From positions 310,001 through 374,000 of the forward strand of contig CANTFK010000017.1 in NCBI GenBank assembly GCA_947646735.1: a stretch of 64,000 nt of DNA. The letters run 5' to 3'. The notes beneath the pieces are model-generated. The model was not told the origin of the DNA. It saw only the letters and a program-made list of their open reading frames with translations, and made no database searches. Each line of letters begins with the position of its first letter. Position 1 is the stretch's first letter. Both the position numbers and the translations under genes were made by a program. This DNA is from Peronospora farinosa. Lineage: Eukaryota > Oomycota > Peronosporomycetes > Peronosporales > Peronosporaceae. Positions 1-9,203 of the stretch are shown piece by piece.

Positions 1-2
1 GC

Positions 3-941
3 CTCGCGGCGATATCGGGAGAGGCATTCGTCGCGTCGCTGATGAGATCAGCGACCCCTGACGCGCAACGTCTCGCCATACATGAGTTTATGGCACGCGA
101 GCTCGCCGAATCCAACCGGCGAGGCTTAACTCCCTCGCGCCCTTCACGTAATGAGGCCGTGAAGATGTAAACCTCCTCCTACTCTGGAGAAGGTAAGGAC
201 CGGTTATCGCTGAACCGGTGGTTCCGAAAAGTTGATATCGCCATCGCCTCGAGACTTCTTGAGGCTCCACAGGCGAAGGTCAACTTTCTTCTTTCCCGCC
301 TCACCGGGAAGGCCAAGGAGTGGGCCCTTGGTAAACTCGTTGTGGACGAGCACGCATTTCCCACCTTGGATACCATCCAGGACGATCTCCGTCTTGCCTT
401 CGAGCCACCACAAGAGGAGAAACTGGTGCGATCAAGATTCCTGTCGATGCGATAGGGTAAAATGGCGATGCGCGACTACGTACAGATGGCTAGGCATCTG
501 GCGTCGTGTATTATCACGCACCCCATGGACATGTACACACAGGTGAATGTCTTTGTGGATGGTATGCGTGAGGGGCAGACCCGCTTATCGCTGGAGCGCG
601 CCGAGCCTGCCACATTGGAGGAGGCATTTGCCATCGCACTCCGTGAAGACTTTAGGGTCACAAAGGCCTATGCCAAACCCTCGGTCGTCAGCGTTCCCCG
701 GCCTTCTGGCCCAGAACCTATGGAGATCGACGTTATTGAGTCGTCGGGTGACCGGCGACGTGTCTTTCATCATAAAGGTGACGCTCGCACCGGGCGTCCA
801 ATGGTTTGCTTTCGTTGTCTCAAGCCAGGACATCGCGCGGCAGAGTGCCGTGCGCCAGCCCCATTATCGGTGCAAGTAGTGGACGCCCATCATGAGGGTG
901 CTGTACCGGCCGCACGTCCAAAAAACGGTCGGGACCAGTAG
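3..941 (+). pseudogene. gag: Ty3-A gag, nonsense-damaged
   Basis: This is the capsid/nucleocapsid protein of Ty3-A. It is open in one frame from base 3 apart from a TAA at 168-170 and a TAG at 453-455; there is no frameshift. The translation follows the intact Ty3-C gag closely, for example in the [18 protein letters not shown] and RDYVQ segments. A CCHC zinc knuckle (CFRCLKPGHRAAEC) lies around 808-850, near the C-terminus. The N-terminus is outside the window. The natural stop at 939-941 lies just downstream of a -1 frameshift signal. Confidence 0.88.
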
Positions 942-960
942 GTGCAGGGCGCCCTACTGG
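920..960 (+). promoter_or_regulatory. -1 programmed ribosomal frameshift signal, gag to pol (Ty3-A)
   Basis: The gag frame reads cca aaa aac, giving the canonical slippery heptamer A AAA AAC at 920-926. An 8-nt spacer follows, then a hairpin with arms 935-942 (ccagtagg) and 953-960 (cctactgg). The gag stop lies at 939-941. Pol is in the -1 frame and is open across the junction from 926. Ty3-C has the same heptamer, the same 8-nt spacer and the same stem, so the cassette is conserved. Frameshifting itself is inferred from this arrangement. Confidence 0.8.
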
Positions 961-3900
961 TTGGAACGGAGGTCCGGGTCCCCCGGTGGCAGCCCAACCT
1001 TCCAGTCCTCCTGCGCTACGCGCACGGTTAAATGCCACCACTACGAGTGGTGATTCACGTCTGATTATTGTCAGTTTACATGTCGCCGGCGTCCGGCGAC
1101 CTCTGCGAGCACTCCTGGACTCAGGAGCAACAAACAATTTCTTTCGTGAATCTTGTTTGTCGATGCTGCCTCCCAGCATTCAGGTCCGTGAGGGACCTGG
1201 CCAAGTCGTCGTCAAGTTGGCTGACGGGAAACCACACCGCGTATCGCGGCGCGAAGTGTCGTTGCCGTATACGTTTGATGGCTTTCGCAGTAATGATGAT
1301 TTCTTGGTGATCGCGATGAATTATGCATTCGATTGCATACTGGGCATGCCATGGTTGGCACGTTATAAGCCCCAGATCGACTGGTTAGCCAGATCAGTGA
1401 GACGTCGACGCAAGTTCGATGTCAGTGAAGTGTTTACCCATCTCTTGGTATCTCCAAGTGACTGGCCAAACGTCACAGTCGTGGATCGCGATTCCACGAC
1501 GTTGGCGGTGCACAGAGCGAGCGATGGCCCTCTCTGCACTGCTTGTGCTGTTCTTCGGGACACAAGTGACAGTGACTCCTCGCTACAGAGCGAAGAGGAC
1601 GACGAGGACGACGCGGTCGAACAGGGGTTCCCGCGCGTCATTAATGCGGTTGAACAGGGGTTCCCGCACGTGGATGCAGTGGTTGAACCGGGGTTCCCAT
1701 CTGCACCTATTGTGGTCGAGCAGGGGCTCCCACAAGGGCATTGTGGCGACGAGCAAGAGCTCGCCAGCGAGTGTGACGCGGACGGACAGGAGTCCTCACG
1801 CGAGAGCATGATGGTCAAACCGGGGTTCCCATCATCACCCACTGTGGTCGAACCGAGGTTCCCACATGGGCATATTGTGGTCGAGCAGGGGCTCCCACAC
1901 GAGTACAACGTGGACGGACAGGAGTCCCCACGCGAGAGCATGATGGTCGAACCGGGGTTCCCATCATCACCCACTGTGGTCGAACCGAGGTTCCCACATG
2001 GGCATACTGTGGTTGAGCAGGGGCTCCCACGCGGGTTTACGGCGGCCGAGCAGGAGCTCCCGCATCAAGTGTCGACGGTCGAGTTTGGGGTACTCCCGTC
2101 CAGTGTTTCCGGCATCTTGGATGACGACATCCAGTGCCTAGAGGGGGGTGATGGTTTATCACCTGACTGCGGTTCGCCAGCTTCGAGTAGTGACTCGAAG
2201 CACGATGGGGACAACAGCACCGAGAATTTAGCGTTGGAATGTGTCCACGCTATCGTGTACGTGGAAGGGAGTCCACAAAGGCGCCAATATATCGAGGTCG
2301 AGAGTCCTCCTCGTAATGCGTCTTCCATTACAAGTCTTCCAGGGCTTTCCTGGAAGCATTTCCTACGTGACCTTAAGGGAGGCACTGTGGAACAAGTGTG
2401 TCTAATCACCAACGAGGTGGTTACCGTGGCAAACGAGGAGCATATGGCGCGTCCTCAAAGCGCTGAGCCGAAGTCTGCGCGTGAAGAAAGGTTTGCATCA
2501 CAGTCATGGGAGGCCCTGCGAGAGTCTGGTAACCCCGTCTACGACATTGCTCGTGAGTATGCAGACGTGTTCCCGGACAAGATCCCGGCTGAACTTCCTT
2601 CGGACCGCGGTGTTCGGCACGAGATTGATCTCGTGCCAGGGTTGAAGTATTGTGTGACACGGCAGTGGCCGTTGCCTCGAGATCAAGTCGAAGCTATTGA
2701 CGCATTTTTTGGAGGCCGCCGCAAAGCGGGTCATGTGCGGGAGAGCATCTCACCACATTCGAGTCCAACCTTCTGCGTGAAGAAGGCTACGGGAGGCTGG
2801 CGGATAGTGCATGCGTTCAATAAGTTGAATGATGCCACTATTCCTGCGCAAACGCCAATTCCCAGGAAGGACATGGTGCTGAATTCCATGTCAGGTAGTG
2901 TCATCTTCAGTGCCATCGACTTGACCGATGGCTTTTACCAGATTTTGATGCGCCCGAGCGATATCCCACTCACCGCGGTGAGCACCCCGAGTGGCATGTT
3001 ATGGGAGTGGCTGGTAATGCCACAAGGGTTGAAGAACGCTCCGGCCACTTTCAATCGCATGGTGTCTCAAGTGTTGAGACCTCTTCGGAACTTTGCCCCA
3101 AGTTATTTTGACGATATCTTCGTCCACAGTCGCGCCGAGGGCAACCTCAACGATGTCCAAGCTCACCTTCAACACCTGAAGCAAGTGTTTCAAGTTATGC
3201 GGGACAACAAGTTGTACGAGAATCTCAAGAAGTGTGTCTTTTGTGCACCGGAGATTCAGGTGTTAGGTTGCTATGTGAGTAAATCGGGAGTTCGAGCTGA
3301 TCCAGAGAAGGTGTCGTCCATCTGTTCTTGGCCCACGCCCAAGAACCCTACGGAGTTGCGCCAGTGGCTCGGCTTGGCTAATTATTTGCACAAGTATACA
3401 AAGGATTATGCTGGTTCTATCCAGCCTTTGTCGTCACTCTTGAAGAAAGACGCCACGTGGTTGTGGCGTCCCGAGCACCAAGCAGTCTTCGAAGCAGTAA
3501 AGAAGAGCCTAGCGTCAGCGCCAGTCCTGGTCCTACCAGACGATTCCAAGCCGTTCCACGTGGTTTGCGACGCCAGTGATTTTGCAATCGGTTGTGCCCT
3601 CATGAAATTCGATGATGAGGGCCGTGAACGAGTCGTGAGTTATCAGTCGCGACAGATGAAGCCAGCTGAGAAGAACTATCCGGTTCACGACAAGGAGTTA
3701 TTAGCGATGCGCTATGCACTCATCAAGTTTCGCGTGCATCTGCTTGGTGAAAGTACGTTTGCTTTGTACACCGATCATGCATCGCTACGCACAGCGATGA
3801 AGAACCCACACCTGTACCAACGGATGGCACGATGGCTCTCATTCTTCTCTGAGTACAACTTCGTCGTGCATTACAAGCCAGGCAAGACCAATATTCTCGC

Positions 3901-6402
3901 TGACGCCTTGTCACGACGTCCCGACTACGATCCTCGGACTGCTCTGAGTCGCCAGGCTACTGATGACGAGGACGATGATGACCGATGTGCAATGTGTGTA
4001 TCGCTGAACTTAACTCGGGTTACACCCGAGCCGTGTTTATTTGATGAGATCGTCGCAGCGTACAAGGGTGACTCAGATTATGCAGACATTATCGAGTATC
4101 TGCGTGCTCTTAGCGATGCTGCACTGGGAGCATTATCCTGAACCAAGCGCGACCATATTCATCGATACAGTTTAGATGGCGATTTGCTTCTGTGTAGCAT
4201 CGACCAATTCGTTTCTCCTCGCACGGTGATTGCCAATGACATGGATTTGCGTGCAAGAATCATTCACGAGTATCACGATGCTCCTGCTGGCGGCCATTTA
4301 GGCCGCGAAAAGACTTTCGCGGCTGTGTCTCGAGACTTCTTCTGGCCCCACATGTATAAGTGGGTACGCAACTGGATCCGAACGTGCGAAATATGCCAGC
4401 GTGTGAAGCCATCTCCATCGTCACAGGCTCCCTTGCGATCGTTGCCAATTGCAGCAGAGGCCTGGAGATCAGTTTCGATGGACTTTATCTTCGGGCTTGC
4501 GCCCGATAGCCAAGCTCGAACGGGCATCTTGGTCTTTGTTGACAGATTCAGCAAGATGACACATCTCGTGCCTGTTCACGCTAAGGTCACCGCGGCAGAG
4601 ACCGCGGCGCACTTCATCGACGCGGTGTTCCGTCATCATGGCCTTCCAGAAAACATTGTTTCGGACCGTGATCCGCGATTTACGTCCGCATTTTGGACAT
4701 CACTTTTCGAGCTCCTCGGGACAAAACTGCTGATGTCGACGGCATCCCATCCGAAATCGGATGGGCAGACCGAGCGCGTGAACCGAGTCCTCGAAGATGT
4801 TCTTCGGAGTTATGCTACGTCATTTACAAGTTGGAGTGCATTTTTACCACTCGCTGAGTTCGCACTCAACAACGCCGTACACGCGTCAACAGGGTTGACG
4901 CCATTTTTTGTAAATTCGGCTCGTCACCCTCGTGTTCCTACTGTCCTGGCCGTGGGGCGACCCACAATACCTAGTGGCTCCACTCTGGGGGGGATAAAGG
5001 TGATAAACAAGGATCGAGTGCAGCTCACGGTATTTTGAGCGCGAATGCAGTAACACGATCCAAGGCAAAGACGGCCATTTTGACGCCATCAGACGTGGCG
5101 TCCCCATTAGCTCGATGGACTGCGCAGACATTGATTGACCCGTCTTCGGGTAAGCGTTCCCCTACTGCCAACTACGCGCCGATTGAGTCGGCGCGACCAA
5201 TTGATGACATGGCCGTGTCGGAATTTATACTCCAACGTCAAGCCATCACCAGGTTTGTACGCGACGCACTACAAACTGCTGTAGACCTACAGAAGGAGAA
5301 CGCTGACAAACATGGAAGAAAGAACATGAGCAAGTTTGAGAAAGGTGACCGTGTATTATTATCGACGGAAGGTTTAAGGGATTCTGCGGTCACTAATCTG
5401 GGCGCGAGTAAACTCGCGCCACGCTTCATCGGTCCATTCAAGGTTCTGAAGGCAATTGGCGACGCTTATACACTCGACGTCCCCTCTTCACTGCGACTCC
5501 ACCCGACATTCTATGTCGGGCGGCTGAAGGAATATCGTCCGGCTACGCTTCACGGTTTGGCTCCGACGCCGGCTTCAGGGGTTCGTAAGTCGAACGGCCT
5601 TCCCGTCGCGCTCGACGCGCCGATGACATGGGGCGGGGTCTCGATCCCGTCTGAACCTGACCAAGCATCTGGCGCTCCAGAATCCTTATCCGCTCGAGCA
5701 GTTCACGGTTCGACTGCCGGGTCTCACTCGAAGTCTTCTCCGCCTGGGCAGCACGTTCACTGGCAGCCTCAGCCTCCAGCCGAGCATCGGCAGCTATATT
5801 CACGGCCTGATCAACATCGTCCTGAGCAACCAGGACGCCAGCTCTACCACCGCGAGAGCCCTCCTCCGCTTGTTGATGCGGAGGGACAGGTGCGCTGGAT
5901 TGTAGACCGCATTGTGGGTCACGAGGACCCTCCACAACCATTACTGCAGTCGGCTCATGAGAAGCGTGCGGTTCCATCCGTGCGTAGGTACCGAGTACGT
6001 TGGCTTGGATTCCCTCCCGAGCAGGATACATGGGAACCACGTTCCTCGCTCCTTCGTGACGTTCCAGATGTGGTTCTGTCGTATGAAGCCACGAAGTCGG
6101 ACTATTCCAAGGCGGGCGAGCACGCGAACGCTCTCGTGACAAACGAGAGCGGTAAGGAGATCCACGTCGTCGGAAACGGGAACGATGACAAGAACGAGAA
6201 CGATGTCGCGAACGCAAACGATGTCGCGAACGAGATCGATGCCGTGATCGAGAATGTCGCGGTGAATACATATCACGATTGCGAGGCGAGAATCGCGCAA
6301 CTGGACGGGCAGGCGAACGTGTCGCTGCCCTGCGCTGATGATCCCGCGGAGATCGACTCCGCTGTCGCGAGTGGTGCCGCCAGCGGGGCGCACCACGAAT
6401 AA
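926..6402 (+). pseudogene. pol: Ty3-A pol: protease-RT-RNase H-integrase-chromodomain
   Basis: Domains in order: retropepsin with LDSGA (Asp near 1118); a long acidic linker with VEQGFP-type repeats; reverse transcriptase with YFDD at 3104-3115; RNase H beginning at [10 protein letters not shown] near 3554; integrase with an H2C2 finger (CEICQRVKP near 4390) and a D-D-E core (MDFIFG, SDRDPRF, GQTERVNR); and a chromodomain at roughly 5865-6090 (YRVRWLGF, DTWEP). The frame is interrupted by TGA at 4139-4141 and by a one-base loss in the G7 run near 4986-4992; eight Gs would join the frames. The open sense frame beyond the chromodomain (about 6095-6402) is Asn/Asp-rich and is best read as the shadow of the antisense RS region, not as real protein. 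Confidence 0.92.
1615..2085 (+). repeat. Protein-coding tandem repeats (VEQGFP type), Ty3-A linker
   Basis: Between protease and reverse transcriptase the pol frame repeats a motif of the form V-E-[QP]-[GR]-[FL]-P roughly a dozen times, spaced by 8-12 variable residues. At DNA level a longer unit around 1809-1905 recurs nearly unchanged at 1935-2030. Ty3-C carries the same kind of array, longer and with a different spacer. The repeats look like a disordered, length-variable spacer; no function can be read from the sequence. Confidence 0.85.
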
Positions 6403-7006
6403 CTGCGCTTCTCCGTTCGCCCAGACTTCGCTCATACTTCGCAATCCAACTTCGTTCGCGATCACTGAGTGGACACTCAGCGATGTGTCGTCGCCATTCG
6501 TCATGAGTTGGGCGTGGAGTCGAGTCACAAGATTGGCATCCTTCATTGACATGGACGAAGCAGAGACGGTCCTCATTCCAAGCTTCCTCACACACTCTTT
6601 CGCGTAGCGCGCCGATGGAGTGATCGGCGCGAAGTTCCTCTCGATTGGCGAGCCATAACTGGAAGCTGCTACCATCCTCGAGCATCCGATTCCAACGTTG
6701 GATGAAGGCGCACCAAGAACGTTGTAGAGCTTCATGCTCGATTCCATCAAGACCTTTCCCGCGCAGTTTTCGAAATCGGCGGAAGTATTCCCGCATCATG
6801 TCCAGTGAGTCCGGAGCGTGAGCTCCGGACAAGTCGTACAGCGACCAAGGTATGAGCTGCCGCGCCATGATGCTAGTTGATGCATTCCCGCTGATGTATC
6901 TTGGGCGTCCTGCTGGATTGGGTTCTGGGTCTCCGGACATTGCTTGTTCGTTTGTGGGCGAAGGGTTTTCGACAGTTGAGCACTCACGGTTGGTGAGTGC
7001 TGTCAT
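5543..7006 (-). CDS. Antisense ORF of Ty3-A, 487 aa, RS-rich with coiled coil (unknown function)
   Basis: The frame starts 14 bp inside the 3' LTR boundary and runs back over the end of pol. Residues 47-205 form a domain homologous to the Ty3-C antisense frame (shared LQRSWCAFI, YVH/FVH-x-x-EGC, ARYERSL/AKYERSL) and contain a candidate metal site C149, H152, C157, C160. Residues 213-296 are an Arg/Ser-rich tract like splicing-factor RS domains. Residues 395-448 are Ala/Glu/Arg-rich with coiled-coil character. Only residues after about 201 overlap sense pol, so the N-terminal homology cannot be a shadow of pol. It has no stop although gag and pol of this copy are broken. I recognise no known family. 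Transcription would have to start in or near the 3' LTR, reading inward. Function is unknown; nuclear localisation is suggested by the RS tract. Confidence 0.72.
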   Translation of the reverse strand: MTALTNRECSTVENPSPTNEQAMSGDPEPNPAGRPRYISGNASTSIMARQLIPWSLYDLSGAHAPDSLDMMREYFRRFRKLRGKGLDGIEHEALQRSWCAFIQRWNRMLEDGSSFQLWLANREELRADHSIGALRERVCEEAWNEDRLCFVHVNEGCQSCDSTPRPTHDEWRRHIAECPLSDRERSWIAKYERSLGERRSAVIRGAPRWRHHSRQRSRSPRDHQRRAATRSPARPVARFSPRNRDMYSPRHSRSRHRSRSRHRLRSRHRSRSCHRSRFRRRGSPYRSRLSRERSRARPPWNSPTSWLHTTEPHLERHEGARNVVPMYPAREGIQANVLGTYARMEPHASHEPTAVMVVEGPRDPQCGLQSSAPVPPHQQAEEGSRGGRAGVLVAQDDVDQAVNIAADARLEAEAASERAAQAEKTSSETRQSNRELLERIRILERQMLGQVQTGSRPRPMSSARRARREGRSTYEPLKPASEPNREA

Positions 7007-7019
7007 GAGAAGAGGGTGA

Positions 7020-7361
7020 TGTAATGGGCTACATTACACATATAGCATTAACACAAATAAACAATTACATATGTAGGCAGGTGCTGGGCCCGAATAGCGG
7101 GCACAGCGTGGTAATTTATTATTGGTTTATTATTGGGCCTAAAGTCCCCAATATGGACCAATGATAAATCAACCTGAAATTGTGTGGTTCCCGAAAGGCG
7201 GGAACACTGTCGTATTTATTACGACTAAAATCTTCATAATTAGTACGAATTAAAACTAAAATAAAAATCAGAGTTAAATTTACTTAATACCTAATACTTG
7301 GGCTTGAGTCTTCCTCAAGCGCACGTGTAAGCTAGTGACGGTACGTTCTAGCCCCGTTACA
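7020..7361 (+). repeat. Ty3-A 3' LTR
   Basis: This 342-bp LTR begins TGTAATGGGC and ends CCCCGTTACA, so it has the TG...CA ends of retroviral-type LTRs. In the same orientation it aligns with the Ty3-C LTR at both ends and in the AT-rich palindrome in the middle (TTTATTATTGG paired with CCAAT-ATAAAT). The five bases after it (accct) should be repeated upstream of the 5' LTR outside the window. Confidence 0.88.
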
Positions 7362-7609
7362 ACCCTGCTGTTCAGTCGCAGGCTGAGTCCGCTGCGCTGT
7401 AGAGGCAGGTGACAGATTTCCAGAGTGTAGTCTCGCGAATGACTTTGGATCTGCGCGATGTGAGGGCGAGGGACCGTCAGGGGTATGACCGCCTGAAGAC
7501 CCGTTTTGACATACACGAGCGGCTGGTGGTGAGAGACCCGCGTCAAAGGCGGAGTCCTCCTCGATCGCCGAGTTCTTTATCGCCTCACTCGTATACAAGT
7601 AGCCTTTAG
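7362..7609 (+). pseudogene. Antisense ORF remnant of Ty3-B (coiled-coil end)
   Basis: The plus strand matches the C-terminal part of the Ty3-F antisense frame, including SRxTxDLRDVRAR and RQGYDRLK, with a TAG in place of a Lys codon near 7402. Ty3-A has removed everything upstream. The fragment overlaps the end of Ty3-B pol on the opposite strand. Confidence 0.7.
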
Positions 7610-7640
7610 GCTTCCACGTCGCCTCATCGGTCGCGACGCT

Positions 7641-9203
7641 CTACTCACAGTCGACGTTAGCGTCGGTCTTGTTAGACTGATGCAGATATGTGATCTCCTC
7701 TGGATCACCATACCGTTTCAGACTCCCCACGTAAAATACGGGGTGCGTCTTCATATACGGTGGGAGATTGAGCCTATAATTTAGGTCTCCAACTTCTTCA
7801 ACCAATGTAAAGGGCCCAATGAATCGGGGCAATAGCTTAGTAGTATCACCAGGTAGTACATAAATTGCATGTTTAGGTAGGGTAGCAGTACTTAATAGCA
7901 CTTTGTCCCCCACACTAAAGTGTTCATTGTTTTTGTGACCATGCTGGTCTGCATATTGTTTTTGCTTGTCCTGTGCGCTTGCCATCGCGTCAAGGACTTT
8001 ACGTTTGATGGCTAATCGCTCATCCACAAAGAACTAAGCTTCGCTCACGCTTTAAGCATTTATCTTGCCAATGACGCCTCCAAGAGGTCGTTCATGGGTC
8101 GACGCTGTCGATAACACGATAGTGTCATCATCAAGGAGCACAGGCATTTCTTGCCGTGCCTCCTCATTGACACCTATAGGTGCCGTGACCACTGCTAAAT
8201 GAGCAGTGTAACTAGGCAATTGTGACCCTCTTTGGCATTCGCAGCGAGCGAAGTGAGGGTCCCTACCCCACTAAGACTCGGGCTGCGTACAAACGAGACT
8301 GGCGTTCGAGGATGACGCAGTCCGTTAATGTAAAACGGTGTTTCACCCGTACTGGCGTGAACACTGTTATTAATAGCGAACTCCACGAATGGAAATTGCT
8401 TGCTCCATTCTTTAGGAGTCGCTACTTTACGCAACACACCCGCCACGACTCGATTGGCCCGTTCTGTTTGGCCATCGGTCTGGGGATGATCAGTGGTTGA
8501 CATGTGGAGCTTGCTTCCCAGCAGCTCAAACACATGTCGCCAAAAACCCGACGTAAAACGCGGATCCCGCTCCGATACTATGGACTCGGGCATCCCGTGT
8601 AGTCGGTACACGTGATCCAGAAACAAGAGGGCAGCCTCTTTTCCTGAGATCTTGGTGCTACATGGTGCCAAATGCACCATCTTGCTCAGTCTGTCTTCAA
8701 AGACGACGAGCCCCGTCCTGCCTTTATGGTCAGGCGGTAAGCCAAACATGAAGTCCAAACTGACCGACCTTCCAACATTCAGTTGGAATCGGCAGTGGCT
8801 TCAGTGGCGCACTGTTTAAAGGTGCAGGCTTTATGCGCTGACACTCTTCGCAAGAGTGAATATAATTATCCACCCACCGATATAGGTGGGGCCACCAAAA
8901 TCTCTCTGACACTCGTAAGAATGTCTTTTCACGGCCCAGATGCCCACTAGATGGCGCATCATGGCACTCGTGAAGTATCATCAGCTTGAGATCTGTGTCA
9001 TGAGGGACATAGATTCTCAAGGGATCACAGGGTGACAGCTGATGCCATAACATGCCATCACTGTAACTAAAGCGATTTAGTTTCGCTTTGAGGTGCGAAG
9101 GAAGGGTAGCCTTTTGTCCACTAAAATGATCTAATATCAGGCGACAATGTTCTTCCTGACTGTAACACTCCTTTATATCGGAGGCCATTGAGCTCGTCAC
9201 ATG
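7641..9203 (-). pseudogene. pol: Ty3-B pol: integrase
   Basis: Minus-strand fragments give the integrase H2C2 finger (HECHDAPSSGHLGREK and CEECQRIKP, 8730-9200), the catalytic core (MDFMFGLPPDHKG, SERDPRF, GQTERANR, 8195-8758) and the C-terminal domain with the chromovirus GPF motif (RFIGPFTLVEE, 7641-8027). At least two frameshifts separate these pieces. The second core motif reads SERDPRF where Ty3-F has SDRDPRF. The catalytic Asp of that motif appears retained, but the gene is not translatable as one product. Confidence 0.88.

Larger units (their letters stand above)
1..7361 (+). mobile_element. Ty3-A: Ty3/gypsy chromovirus, 5' end off-window
   Basis: The element reads gag (partial), protease, reverse transcriptase, RNase H, integrase and chromodomain on the plus strand and ends in a 342-bp LTR at 7020-7361. 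The window begins inside gag, so the 5' LTR and primer site are not visible. It sits inside Ty3-B: immediately after its LTR the sequence resumes as the antisense-frame region of a Ty3-F-like element (compare 59090 onward). Its LTR and proteins show it belongs to the same clade as Ty3-C but is clearly diverged. Coding damage seen: two nonsense codons in gag, one in pol, and one frameshift at a G-run. It also carries a long antisense frame (5543-7006). Confidence 0.93.

Noticed and set aside
6095..6402. Sense pol extension beyond the Ty3-A chromodomain as a genuine Asn/Asp-rich domain
   Set aside because: It lies exactly opposite the RS-rich tract of the antisense frame; the composition is what complementing Arg/Ser codons would give, and Ty3-C does not conserve it.
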